The notes: generated from the letters alone by a model not told the origin. A stretch of 64,000 nt of DNA from Annona cherimola (GCA_030490835.1 CM059975.1:28924133-28988132), one strand, 5' to 3'; counted from the first letter of the stretch, positions 11,316 through 21,799 are shown. Program-made: numbers and translations.

Positions 11316-11606
11316 GGTGTGTTTGTTTGAGACCAAAACTTGTCAATTAAAATTTTTCAACACAAAACTTTTCACTCTTCATAACTATTCTATTTTTTAA
11401 TTATTTTTTTTACATTTTTCTATACAAACTACCCTACTTTTCAATCATTTCTACACAACTACCGATACAACTAACCTATCTATTTTAACTTTATTCTCTT
11501 TACTCCTCATCATTACCCCTATTATATCACATCATTTTCTATCAATTTGACAACTTCTACCTCTAAAACTTTTCATCAAAAGTTTTACCTCCAACCAAAC
11601 ACACAC
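11316..11606 (+). repeat. Tourist-like MITE (family T), complete
   Basis: GGGTGTGTTTGTTTG at the left, CCAACCAAACACACAC at the right, flanked by ATA on both sides. All internal tracts are intact. Sits between two family A copies. Confidence 0.9.
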
Positions 11607-11627
11607 ATATATACAAAGTTATATTCA

Positions 11628-11935
11628 GTTTCGCCAAAATAGACCTCAGATGATCATAAAATTATAATCTACTCCACTCATTATATTTAGAATGATGTAT
11701 TCTATTACCATACAAATTTTCATCCCAATTGGATATATGTATGAATCTCATTTGAAAATGATACAAATTTAACGTAATAAACTAGTTTGATAAAAATAAC
11801 AATTTTAAAGTAATTTTTTCAATATATAAACCATTTGCTATAAAATTTATATATAGATAAATGATTGTATAAAGTTTTATTGCATTCTAATATGTGTGGG
11901 GCCCATTTTTGAGAATGCAGTTGCTCTGCACCTAA
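11628..11935 (+). repeat. Family A foldback element
   Basis: Has ATCATAAAATTATAATCTAC, CACTCATTATATTTAGAATG and CATCCCAATTGGATATATG, ending GTTGCTCTGCACC. Fourth to sixth members of this cluster differ mainly in their ends. Confidence 0.75.
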
Positions 11936-11967
11936 ACAGGTCTTTATATATAACATATCTCATATAT

Positions 11968-12446
11968 ACATATATACTGGTGTGCTTCTATGAAACTTTT
12001 TTCTATATAACCCCCTTCCTATTTAAAATCTTGATAGTTAAAGAAAAATTCACTTCATTTATCATATTTAATATCATTATTAGTATCATGAAAACTCTCT
12101 TGTTTGTCTAGTATCATTATACATAAGCCTTATCTATATGTCAAATTAAGGTAATCAAATAGTTTAATGCTAGACTATCAATTTTAAAATAGCATTTTCA
12201 ATATCTAAACTACCTAAAATATTATTTCTATGTAAATAAATTATTTTATAAAGTATTATAACATTCTAATATATGTGTAAATAGATCTAAATATTTTTAT
12301 AATTTATATATGAATATAAATTTTTGAGAAAACGTGGTTTATGCACATACTTGATTTAGATAAAATTTGGTCTCCTATCTAAAAAAGTGATGTTAAATAC
12401 AATGAATAAATTAATTTTTTTATGAAAGATCAAAACCTTAAATTTT
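11968..12446 (+). repeat. Family B element, right end replaced by viral DNA
   Basis: Left end GTGCTTCTATGAAAC at 11981-11995, then the family order of words through ATATATGAATATAAATTTTT to CCTTAAATTTTG. The expected right end is missing where the viral locus begins. Confidence 0.7.
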
Positions 12447-12499
12447 GAAAAGGTAGAATAAAGTAGAATAAGGTAAAATAAAGTAGCTGCTTTAAAATC

Positions 12500-13130
12500 T
12501 AGAAAAAGTGTTTGCTCGTGCTTGAATAGTAATATTCTTCTGCTTTTAGGAATAGTTATGTCAAAACAGTTGGAAAGTGACTGCGAAGATAAGTCTATCT
12601 AATCTGAGTCCATCTAGCTGACATATAATAATTCGAAGGTCTTTAATTGCTGTTCATTTTCGGACAGTTCTGGAAAATCTTCTTGAATAAGTTCTAATGC
12701 CTTTTTCAGGGCATCTTTGGTGGCTTATGATCTGGCAGGCATTTGAAAAATAGAGTCTTCCTTGAATTTTTCTTTTGTTGATTTTCATATCGTCGTTGCC
12801 AACAACATCTTTCCATAATATTTTCATAATCAAATTTTGGCCGTCATTTTATATAAGAAGAATAAGTCATATATGGAATAGAATTAGGTTTTGTATAAAA
12901 TGAGAAATCCTAGCGAATAATCCATAGAATGTTTTCTTCTACAATAAATTTAAGTAATGCTGGTATTTTATCGGATATTACTGCTTTTGACAGTACTTTA
13001 AATAAATCATCTGAAATAATTTATATAGTCATTCCCTAAAAATTCCAAAATTTATCTACAAACCAGTTGGGAATTGATTGGCTTGGATTTTCAAATTGCT
13101 TACAATAAAAGGAGAGTTTAGACTATCAAA
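12500..13130 (-). pseudogene. Pararetroviral ORF 3' end, broken
   Basis: Minus-strand counterpart of the better kept copy at 22490-23160, which reads CTKPNSIPYMTYSSYMKWW. This copy has further stops and frame changes. The viral family is inferred from the linked reverse transcriptase. The exact protein is uncertain; it lies upstream of the viral promoter in copy 2, so it is probably the end of the last viral ORF. Confidence 0.5.
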
Positions 13131-13597
13131 GTATCCAATATGTATATATATAATATAATATAATGTAATGAGGGGTACAGTGGATGCATGTAACGGTTCC
13201 TTATTGTCTTGCTTCACCCTCTATTTTTTAGCAACCACTCACCAGACCACGTGTGTTGAGACCAGTTGCTACTCCAACACACTTTAACCTTATAATCAAG
13301 GAAATATATAAAACCATATTTGCATTACTATAAAAAGGAGAAAAGAATCCTACCATGTTTGTAACTCATTAAAGAATCCTACTCCAACACAACTCTCAAC
13401 TAGCCTCATCCAAAACATCGTACATGTGTGCGGATATTTTTGGTCATCTATAAGAGGTTATAAGTCCAGAAAAGTTGAAAGTGTATTTCTTAGTATTTGA
13501 AAAATTATAAAACACTTTGGTATATATTAGATGAAATTACTAACATGTCCCATTGTTAGGATGCTAAGAACGACGGTTCATTTTTATAAAATGACAA

Positions 13598-13830
13598 GAA
13601 TGCCCCATTAGTAATAACTTGTTTATTATTGGTATTACTTTAATATTAAATTATTAATTTATATGCATTATTAATTATACGATATATTTATTATGTAAAT
13701 AATCTTCCAAAAATGACAAGAATGCCCCTAATAACTTGTTTATTATTGATACTGCTTTAATATTAAATTACTAATTTATATGCATTATTACTCTTATGAT
13801 ATATTTATTATGTAAATAATCTTCTAGCAA
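13598..13830. repeat. Two tandem copies of a roughly 115-120 bp AT-rich repeat
   Basis: Each unit runs AAAATGACAAGAATGCCCC...TTATTATTG...ATTTATATGCATTATTA...TTATTATGTAAATAATCTTC. The same pair occurs at 23628-23875 and 24090-24335. Confidence 0.85.
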
Positions 13831-13911
13831 TTGCAACAAAATAATACTTATAAATAATAAACTTTATTATAAAATATATAACAAGAGACATTTCGTTCAT
13901 TTCATCATTAG

Positions 13912-14445
13912 AAATATTTAAAAATTTATTGAGGAGGTTGGCTCTTTGTTGAGGGTCTGGAATTTGATTTATTAAATCTAATAAGGTTTTATATGTAGAA
14001 TTTAACATATTTAAAGAGTGATAATTAGAATCTGATGAAGTTTGATATTCATTTGGGGAATAGGAACAAGTAAATAGATGTTCAGATTCAGAGTCTGATG
14101 ATTGTAGAAATTGAATATTATTTAATTGTTCTTCTTCTGAGTCACTTGTTTCATCACTTGATGTGGTTGTTAATTCTTTCAGTTTTTTTATGATAACTTC
14201 TAGGCTTAGATTTTTCTTTTGCTAATAATTCTTTTACTTATCTTTTATAATATTTTGAAGCATAATGGTCAGTTTTCCCACACTTATAACTTCTAACTTC
14301 TTTTTTAGGTTTATCATATTTTTTACAAGCTTTCTTATATAGTTTCTTTGGATATGTTATTCTATCATAATTTTGAGGATAATTTTTTATTGCATATTCT
14401 TTATTAATATGAAAAGAGTTTGGAAACATACATTCTTGATGCAAA
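13912..14445 (-). pseudogene. Pararetroviral coat (Gag) C-terminal region, degenerate
   Basis: Reads as a Lys-rich stretch, then a worn zinc knuckle SYKCGKTDHYASKYY in which the first and last Cys of the C-x2-C-x4-H-x4-C pattern are Ser and Tyr, then an acidic Ser/Glu/Asp linker (SSDETSDSEEEQ) and LLDLINQIPDPQQRANLL. This domain order is that of the coat C-terminus in Caulimoviridae polyproteins. It stops abruptly where the 1.46-kb repeat begins. Stops and a frameshift near 14430-14445 rule out function. Confidence 0.7.
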
Positions 14446-14899
14446 TATGTGCTCTTGATAGCTTATATTTAACAGTCATATCTGTTCCGTCGGCTGTGGC
14501 TATAGATGGGTTAGTTTTTTCAAAATATTTAGGCGGTATTATACCTTCCTTTATATAATTTAAATATGCTTCTGAGCCTATTAATGTTATAAGTTCTATT
14601 GAAAAGTCTTCAGGATAATCTATAATTTTTAAAATAATTTTTGAATACCATTTTTGAGATATGATCTTTTGAGTTTGATATAGGGTATGAAGTGATGATT
14701 CTGGTTCGCTTTTATCTTTTTCTTTCATAATCTCATTCAATTGTTGTTCAAATTCTTCTTGTTCATGCTCTTCTTGTGTTTGATTTTTTGTTATATTTTG
14801 TATCTCCAGGACTTGAATTTTATTTTTTAATTCAATAATTTCTGTTTTTATTTTCTTTATTTCTTGGTTTAATTCAGGAATAGTTGGTGGTTTGGGCAT
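14390..14899 (-). pseudogene. Pararetroviral coiled-coil and aspartic protease segment, degenerate
   Basis: ATG at 14899 opens a frame with a long Lys/Glu coiled coil (about residues 10-75) followed by EGIIPPKYFEK, IATADGTDMTVKYKLSRAHI and VCFQTLFILIKN, the pattern after the active site of caulimovirid aspartic proteases. The catalytic triplet region reads LIGSEA, so the DSG-type active site is lost. The segment ends where the protease would continue; the continuation is found at 19756-19934, with about 5 kb of other viral and inserted DNA between. Along this strand it precedes the Gag piece, the reverse of viral order. Confidence 0.65.
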
Positions 14900-14954
14900 A
14901 GTTTGTAAATATTTCTCTTAGAATTTTATAATATTAAATAATAATGCGGATTCA

Positions 14955-15125
14955 TTTATAATAGTACACAAAGTACACAGACAGAAAGCGCGGAAAGAGC
15001 GGTTAATCTGAATCAGAAGAAATATATATTACTAATTGGCAGTTACGAATAAAAGAACTGCTAGGAGTATATCCTGCTTTAATATCTCGAAGTTTCTGTT
15101 GATGTTTTTCAACTCTTCATTGATC
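14955..15125 (-). repeat. Viral intergenic segment, inverted duplicate of 19935-20112
   Basis: The reverse complement shares GAAGAGTTGAAAAACATCAAC, GATTCAGATTAACC and CTTTCTGTCTGTGTACT with 19935-20112. Here the following primer-binding site is absent: after GTGTACT the sequence diverges. Confidence 0.85.
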
Positions 15126-15760
15126 TTTCCTAATTTCTTCTTGAATTTCTTTTTCTTGTTCAAGTACCTCATCTATTTCTTTTTGTTCTTCATCGGTTAT
15201 TCTTTCTGATATTTGTTGTAGAATCTTTCTGATTTCTACAATAACATCGTAAATATGCCGGGATATAGGTTCTTTTTTATAACCTAAATTATTTGCTCCC
15301 TGTGTGCAATATTCTTCTATTGCTTTAAACATTTTTTTCGGCTTTTAATTTCTTTAATACTGATCCTGACATTTTTCCATAACCTTAATGAATTTTAAAA
15401 TCCGATGAAGAATTGAAAGTCTTGCTCTTTTAGTTATAGAGGCAGGTTCTGGAAAAGAGAATAATGTGTTAGGATTGTGTGAGAACCATTGATCCAAATG
15501 AATAATTTTCTAATATGTAACATAGAATATAAAATCCAATCATCTTTTGGAGGTTTAGCAATATGTTCTATTGTAATAGAATGAGTTTGTAAAAGAATTC
15601 TTTCATAATAATTGATAACCTTTCCTGGTGCTGGAGAAATAAATCATTCATCTTTTGAAAAATATCTTTTATAGAGAATAGTAATGACTTCTTATATAAT
15701 TTTTTTCGTCTTTTTCTCCTTAGGATATAGTATAAGGAAGTACTTTGTTTTTAATCAAAT
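15040..15760 (-). pseudogene. Pararetroviral ORF downstream of RNase H, degenerate
   Basis: Includes an open stretch from 15332 with a strongly charged helix (QQISERITDEEQKEIDEVL), continuing past a stop to RVEKHQQKLRDIKAGYTPSS, the likely C-terminus, and upstream pieces such as SITIEHIAKPPKDDW. It follows RNase H as the last ORF does in many caulimovirids. The function of this product is not known to me. Several stops make it non-functional. Confidence 0.5.
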
Positions 15761-15799
15761 CTATATCTGATTTTTCAAGATTTTGAATAAATTTATCAG

Positions 15800-16508
15800 C
15801 ATTATATAAAAAATTATAATTCTGTTGGGGTATTAGAAGAGTTGGAGGCCTTATCAGCTGGGTTCCTAGGAGGAATCGGAGGCCGGGTTGGCCGAGCAGG
15901 AGATTGTGTCGGCGACTGGGTTGGATGAACTTGTCGGGTCAGGCTTAGGCACTTCCTGCAAAAATTCTCTTGACAAATAGTCAGGAAGAGCATTGTTCTC
16001 ACCTTTAATCTATTTAATCTGAAAATTGAAGGGAGATAACATAGCTTGTCATCTTGCGAACATATGATGCGATACAAAATTTTTTACATCCTTTTGAATA
16101 ATTTGTTTTGTCGCTCGACAATCTACTCTTAAAAGAAATTCTTTATTTATTAAATCTCCTTGAAATTTATCTATACATAATACTATTGCTATCATTTCCT
16201 TTTTAATAGTGAGATATTTTCGCCTTGTTTCATTTCATAATCTTGAAGTATATCTTACTAGATATTCCTTATTCTGGTCTTTTTATTTTAAGATACCACC
16301 ATAACCAATATCTGAGGCATATGTTTCTACAATTTTAAATAAATTTGGATTTGCTAGATATAAGCAGGGTAAATACTTAACTTTTCTTTTAATGTTTTGT
16401 ATCGCCTTTGTGTGTTCAATAGTCCAAGGGGGCGGATTTTTTTTTTAATTTTTGCAATAATAATTTTCTATCTTGTGCTACCTTCTCATAGAATTCTACC
16501 ACATAGTT
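15800..16508 (-). pseudogene. Pararetroviral RNase H domain, degenerate
   Basis: Minus strand carries RVDCRATKQII (near 16102-16128) and LPDYLSREF (near 15960-15989), matching the third and last conserved blocks of caulimovirid RNase H, with FARWQAMLSPFNFQIKQIKG between. Stop codons interrupt the start of the domain. It is the continuation of the reverse transcriptase at 18287, from which it is separated by a solo LTR. Confidence 0.8.
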
Positions 16509-16513
16509 TAGAC

Positions 16514-18281
16514 TGTTGGTCCCGAGTTTATGACTTTTACCCAAGAAGGGATGGGTGAATTTGGTACTTTCATATTTTTACTTAAACAGAAATTTTTTTC
16601 TTTTTAATTTAATCCCCTTAATGAAACAAATGAATAATTTGGAGAGTAATAAAGCAATAAAATCATAAACACAAACCACAGCAGTAGACAAGGATTTTAT
16701 AGTGGTTCGGGCAACCTCCCCTACTCCACTCTTCCAAGTTTACACCCTTTGTGACTTGGGTTCCACTATGTATTATCAAATACAACTAGAGCAACAACTC
16801 TCTTATAGATTCCAGCTCTAGGGGGCGTACGCAAATCACAACACAAGTAAGTGACGAGTCTCACTCAAATCACAATGCTACTTTATTATCACTTGGTTCA
16901 AAACACCAATATCAAACCAAGTATCACAAACAAACAAATAATGAATCAAATAAAGAGATCTACACTTTACAGAATGTGTAGACAGGTTTCAGCTCGTAGA
17001 AGAACTTGTAGAAGAGATGATTTGATCAGCTTTAAAGTATGCAGCAAGTTGGAGCGTAGTTCTTCACTAGAAACTTGTGTTAATCACTTAATACTTGAGA
17101 GGATGGTAGTTGAATCTCAGTTAATGCTTTTTCTTCTTGCTAGCACGTTCACTTGAATACATATTTATAATGGTGGAGTAAATTCGAACGTTTGGAGGTA
17201 GGTGACGTGCATTTAATATACCAACGTTCGAATTTTTTCGACCGTTGTGACCCAAGTCGTAGATGAAATCGACCTCAGGTGCGATTTCACCCAAGTCGTA
17301 TATTGGAATGAACTTGGGGTGAGACTTCGGTTCCCAGCAAATACCGCAAGTTCTACTTCAGGTCGACTTGGTCTTGAACTTGACCCAAGTCGCAGGTGAA
17401 GTCGACTTCGGGTACGACTTCACTTTCTGTATTCACTTGATGATCTTGAATTTCTTTTGGAACTTGCTTGCTTGTCATTTATCTTGTATTTGTTCTTCCA
17501 CTGAATACTCAATTTTGAAACTTTATTTTGTTCAATTACTCTTGGGGACTTTGTATTCATGCCTTGGATTTAAGATGCTTTGATATTCTTGATTTTGCAA
17601 TCCTTAGAAATAGCCAAATGATTTTTCCTCTAGTAGAATATAGCCTTGAATGATTTTATCATGTGGTATTGCTTGTCTAAACTATATCTATCTTCAATCT
17701 GACTCAAGTTGGATGCCTGGGTCGACTTGGGTTCCAACTTCAATTAAGTCGCATGTGAAGTCGACTTGGGTATGCGACTTCACCCATCCGGAGTTCCAGT
17801 TTCAACGCTGGAAATTTTGAACCCCTAAAGTCGATTGCGAAGTCGACCTGGGTTTACGACTTCACCCAAGTCGCAGTTGGAGTCGACTTGACTTTGCGAC
17901 TTTGCCTGTCTTGGATTCAAGGTTCAATGTTGGAAGGTTTGAGTTCTCGAAGTCAATGGTGGAGTCGACTTGGGTCTGCGACTTCACCCAAGTCGCAGAT
18001 GGAGTCAACTTGGCCTTGCGACTTCATTTGTCTTGGATCAAAATTCAGCTCTGGAATGTTTGCTTCTTTCCAAGTCGATCCTGGGGACGACTTGGGCATC
18101 GACTTGACTCAAGTCGATGGCTAAGTCGACTTAGTTTTGCAACTTGATCTGTCAGATTATGATTTTCATTTTTCTAACCTTTAAACATTTTCACAAAACA
18201 TATTAGTATCAAATACTTACTCAAATTGAGTTGTTAATCATCAAAACACAGATTTTGCTTAATTTTCCATTGATTCCAACA
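16514..18281 (-). mobile_element. Long solo LTR inserted in the viral RT-RNase H gene
   Basis: Ends TGTTGG...CCAACA and is flanked by a perfect 5-bp duplication, TAGAC at 16509-16513 and 18282-18286, giving a 1,768-bp insert. Read on the minus strand it starts TGTTGGAATCAATGG with TTTTGATGATTAACAAC and near its end has CGAACCACTATAAAATCC, resembling the R-U5 of plant Ty1/copia elements. No internal genes, primer site or second LTR are present, so it is a solo LTR left by recombination. Its middle is filled with the palindrome AAGTCGACTT and variants. Confidence 0.85.
17255..18145. repeat. Cluster of AAGTCGACTT palindromes in the solo LTR
   Basis: AAGTCGACTT or close variants with flanking GGG/CCC recur at about 17350, 17398, 17758, 17838, 17882, 17965, 18001, 18075 and 18122, often paired with CACCCAAGTCGCAG. 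CpG is enriched against the surroundings. Palindrome clusters are known in LTRs of the Sirevirus branch of Ty1/copia; membership here is inferred. Confidence 0.75.
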
Positions 18282-18286
18282 TAGAC

Positions 18287-19464
18287 ATCCTAAAAATCTT
18301 TGTAATTATTTTTTATTTTTAATTTCATTAGAGAATTTATCTGCAAATATTATAGCTCTATTTATAGGTTGAATAGTATTGTTTTTAATACTAAGGGTGT
18401 GTTTGGTAATTTGCAAAAGTTGTCAAGTTAAAATTTTTCAATTTAAAACTTTCATTTTCCATAACTACTCTTTTTTTAATTATTTTTTACACATCTTTCT
18501 ATACAATAATCCTCCTTTTCAATCATTTCCACACAACTAACCTATTTATTTTAAATGTATTCTCTTTATTCATCATCATTACCTCTACAATATCATATCA
18601 TTTGACAACTTTTATTCTTCAAAAGTTTTCATCAAAAGTTTTATTCATTACCAAACACATCCTAAATCCTGAAAATGATATTTCTGATTAAAGTAACTTC
18701 ATCTTTCGTTTAGATAATACTAGTCCATTATGATGAATTATATTTTTGAATATTTTTAAGTATTTCCAATGTTATTGTATATAATTAGAATATAGTAAGA
18801 TATCATTAATATAAACTATAATGAACTCAAAATAAGGATTGAATATACCATTCATAATATTCTGAAATTCAGATGGTACATTTTTAAGTCCGAAAGGCAT
18901 AACATTCCATTCATAATGACCAAATGGTACTATGAAGGCAATTTTATATTTATCTTCGTTTGCAATCTGGATTTGCCAGTAGCCTGATTTTAAATCAAAT
19001 TTTGAAAATATTTTTGCTTTTATAATTCTTTGTAATAAATCCTTCTTGTTTGGAAGGGAATATCTAATTTATTTTAATACTTTATTTAGAGGTTTATAAT
19101 TTATAACTAACCTGGGAGCTCCTCTTTCAATTTCTGCTGCATTATTTACATAAAATGCTAGAAAGCTCCAAGGTGACTTGCTATGTCTTATCAATTTTTT
19201 ATCTAATAAAGTCTGTATTTCTGGTTTACAATATTTTAATAATTCTAAATTCATTTGTATAGGTCTTGCTTTAGTAGAGACTTTCTCTTCATTAAATCAT
19301 TCTATATAAGGTAAAATAACTATATGTTTTTTCATATTCCAAAAAGCATTAGGAAGTCCTGAACATACTTCTGTAGATAATTTTTTATGAAAATCTATTA
19401 TAGCAGGCTTAAGGGATCCTGATATTTGTTCTTCAATATGTTTTATAATATTTTGTTCTTTTAA
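18287..19464 (-). pseudogene. Pararetroviral reverse transcriptase, degenerate and split
   Basis: Minus strand reads KARPIQMN, then SPWSFLAFYVNNAAEIERGA and RLVINYKPLNK (19254-19069), FSKFDLKSGYWQIQ (near 18965-19005), PFGHYEWNVMPFGLKN and VYINDILLYS (near 18788-18818). The KARPIQMN start and the order of blocks are diagnostic of Caulimoviridae rather than of Ty3/gypsy. The catalytic motif is YIND where YIDD is normal. A family T MITE (18395-18662) sits inside; QRFLGCL follows it before the solo LTR. Stops are present, so it is an old endogenous copy. Confidence 0.85.
18395..18662 (+). repeat. Tourist-like MITE (family T), complete, in viral RT
   Basis: GGGTGTGTTTGG...CCAAACACATCC with a perfect TAA duplication at 18392-18394 and 18663-18665. 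268 bp. Confidence 0.95.
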
Positions 19465-19755
19465 GGGTGTGTTTGTTTAGAATATAAACATGTCAATCAA
19501 AACTTTTCAATCTAAAACTTTTCACTCTCCATAACTACTCTATTTTTTAATTATTTTTTCACATTTTCCTATACAAACTACCCTACTTTTCAATCATTTC
19601 TACACAACTATCTATACAATTAACCTATCTATTTTAATTTTATTCTCTTTACTTCTTATCATTACTCCTATTATATCACATCATTTTCTATCAATGTGAC
19701 AACTTCTATCTTAAAAACTTTTCATCAAAAGTTTTACCCCCAACCAAACACACCC
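19465..19755 (+). repeat. Tourist-like MITE (family T), complete, in viral protease-RT linker
   Basis: GGGTGTGTTTGTTTAG...CCAACCAAACACACCC with TAA at 19462-19464 and 19756-19758. 291 bp; very close to the copy at 11316. Confidence 0.95.
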
Positions 19756-19934
19756 TAAATAGCACAAAAAAATTCTTTTATATAATAATATTTCCTTTAA
19801 TTCTGCTAGTAGCGACATTTAAGGGGGTTTTTATAAATGAAAATATAAGCTCTTTATTTCGTATAGTAGTATGAATTCCTTCATCTGTTATAATAAATTA
19901 TTTAATCATTTGTAAGAAAGGGGTTTCTAAAAGA
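19756..19934 (-). pseudogene. Pararetroviral protease C-terminus and linker to RT
   Basis: Reads TPFLQMIK then FIITDEGIHTT and RNKELIFSFIKTPLN, the part that directly follows the protease core in caulimovirids. The core itself is at 14390-14899. Left of it the sequence passes, through the MITE, into the RT. Confidence 0.65.
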
Positions 19935-20112
19935 AGAAAATAGGAAAGCTCAACGAAGAGTTGAAAAACATCAACACAAACTTCGAGATATTGAAGCCGG
20001 ACATACTCCTAGTAGTTCTTCTTTTATTCCTAACTGCCAATGAGGAATATATACTTCTTTTGATTCAGATTAACCTCTCTTTCCATGCTTTCTGTCTGTG
20101 TACTCCGTGTAC
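19935..20112 (+). repeat. Viral ORF end and intergenic segment, plus orientation
   Basis: Encodes on the plus strand QRRVEKHQHKLRDIEAGHTP then SFIPNCQ and a stop, matching the C-terminus seen on the minus strand near 15040-15125. It joins head-to-head with the minus-strand protease-RT piece at about 19934. Confidence 0.8.
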
Positions 20113-20124
20113 TGGTATCAGAGC
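20113..20124 (+). promoter_or_regulatory. Pararetroviral minus-strand primer-binding site
   Basis: TGGTATCAGAGC, complementary to the 3' end of plant initiator tRNA-Met and standard as the primer site of Caulimoviridae. It directly follows the last-ORF end and precedes a new ORF, as in a circular viral genome. Confidence 0.85.
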
Positions 20125-20720
20125 ATAGATAAACTTTGTCTAGATAAACTTCGTTTAGATAAACTTTGTTTAAGGCTGATACGACTAATCCTGTGAAGGA
20201 TCTAGGAAGTTCTTCAAGATCAGGATCAGGATCAAGAGCTGGACTCAATGGAAATGGTTCCAGTAGTAACCAAGATCAAAGTGGACTCGATTCTAGTTTT
20301 GATCTGAATTTTCATAGATTCAGAGATTATTTTAATCGATTATACTCTTCGGAAGAAGATAATTGAATAAATAATAGACAGCCTAGAATTGAATTCAGAT
20401 CCTCCAAAGGTAATGACCAACATGGATCTACCAGTAACTGGAGTAACTGGAGAACCCCTCTTTTTGGATTTACCCATAATGATTACGGAAGTTTAGCTAA
20501 CTATGAAAGCTATTTTCAGAAAATCAAGGATAACAAAAATGAAATGGCTTAGATATTAGAGCGAGAAAAGTGGACTAAAAATAATGTCCTAGATGCTCAG
20601 AAAAATATCAATAAAAAGCTAGACGAAATGGAAGAATATCTCCGAAAAGAAAAAAGAAAATCTGAGGAGTAGAGGATGGAGATAGATTAGAAGATTCAGA
20701 AGTTTCGGAAGTGGCTGTTT
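20125..20720 (+). pseudogene. Pararetroviral first-ORF N-terminal region, plus orientation
   Basis: From 20166 the frame carries a Ser/Gly/Asn-rich start (GSSSRSGSGSRAGLNGNGSS), then DLNFHRFRDYFNRLYSSEED, a stop, and after it HNDYGSLANYESYFQKIKD and a Lys/Glu helix (NINKKLDEMEEYLRKEKRK). Position just after the primer site marks it as the beginning of the viral coding region. I do not recognise a domain. In-frame stops make it non-functional. Confidence 0.55.
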
Positions 20721-20799
20721 ATTTTAACATATTTGTAGACAATAATACTTGCTCATCATACCACTGAAAGAAAGAGATATTTTTTTCAATATATATACA

Positions 20800-21010
20800 A
20801 TATGAAAACTATTTTTTTATAATTTGTTTGAACTTTGATGAGTTGTATGTTTTTGATATCCGGTTTATTTTTTCTTTATTTTTATCAGACTTATGATCTT
20901 TTAATAATAATTCTTTATCAAACTTAAACATAGATTTTTCAATAATCTGATTTATCTGGAAGTCTGATTCTGAGGGTTCTACTTCTGGTTTGGCTATGTT
21001 TTTTGTCATA
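20800..21010 (-). pseudogene. Short viral-locus ORF remnant, unidentified
   Basis: A 66-residue Lys-rich frame from 21009 (MTKNIAKPEVEPSESDFQI). It lies next to the inverted junction. No family is recognised. It belongs to the viral locus by position and composition only. Confidence 0.35.
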
Positions 21011-21186
21011 ATTCAGAGAAAATCTGCTCGTAGAAGGAATAGAAGACATAGATCTTTTTTCTAATATTGGGGATAATGATTTTAAGGTAATTTTAGGAGT
21101 TATAGGTCATGAGATACTAAAGGAGTGTCTCCTTGTAGATGATTCAAAGTTTAGGATTATATTATCTGAAGTTTCTGTAATAGCTT

Positions 21187-21790
21187 CTATTTTTTTGAGG
21201 ACTGTTCTGGAACTTTTGGTGATAGATCTTGATATTTTAAGAAGTGTGTTTCCTCTATTTTCTTTTGATGACATAACTCTGTTCCTATTGATATTACCTT
21301 TGAAAATAAGGTACCCCAAGTATAATTTTCATATACTAACTTTTCACAATTTTTTTGTTTTATTAAAGTTTTTACTTTATATTCTATAACTGAGGGTAAT
21401 CTTTGTAAAAAAAATTCTATATATAGTAGTTTGGATTCATCGTCTAATAGTTGAACATCTGTTAAGAATACATCTTTGTACCATTTGAAATTACATATTT
21501 GCTTACATCTTAATTTTAATATGCTTTCTCTAATAATTGTTTGATAATCTTCTACACACCCTAAGAACAAGACTAACCCAAGAGGATTTCGAGCTTCTTT
21601 TATAAGCAATTATAGCTTCTTTATCATGAAATTTGGTGTTTTCTAACCAAGCAGCAAGTCTGATTGCAAAAGGACTTCCTTCTTTTCTTAATTTTTCAAT
21701 GGTTTGATTAATTCTATCTTTTCTCTTCTTATAAAAGCGGTCTGATTTTAATTGTTTAATTATTTGATTCATCCCAATAAATAATAAATT
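21187..21790 (-). pseudogene. Pararetroviral coat-like region, frameshifted
   Basis: Two overlapping frames: one from 21772 with RINQTIEKLRKEGSPFAIRL, the next ending at 21187 with NFKWYKDVFLTDVQLLDD and KLLYIEFFLQRLPSVIEYKV followed by a Lys-rich tail. The helix-rich YIEFFLQRLP pattern resembles the coat (Gag) core of caulimovirids. The shift lies near 21600. It is separated from the zinc-knuckle part now at 13912-14445. Confidence 0.5.
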
Positions 21791-21799
21791 TGATCTTCG

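Larger units (their letters stand above)
12447..13911. repeat. Left copy of the 1.46-kb repeat flanking the viral locus
   Basis: Collinear with 22483-23948 throughout: AAGTAGCTGCTTT, GCATCTTTGGTGG, CCATAGAATGTTTTCTTC, CACCAGACCACGTGTGTTGA and ATAACAAGAGACATTTCGTT appear in the same order with scattered substitutions. It includes a viral coding end (12500-13130), a TA-rich tract (13141-13165) and a 3' part of unknown origin. Confidence 0.9.

Noticed and set aside
17255..18145. CRISPR-like or satellite array
   Set aside because: Repeats are short palindromes at irregular spacing within an LTR of a plant genome.
16514..18281. Full LTR retrotransposon at this place
   Set aside because: A single TG...CA unit with one target duplication, no internal direct repeat and no coding domain: a solo LTR.
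18287..19464. Ty3/gypsy retrotransposon as source of the RT
   Set aside because: KARPIQMN, the linked coat layout and a primer site between ORFs without LTRs point to Caulimoviridae; no integrase was seen.
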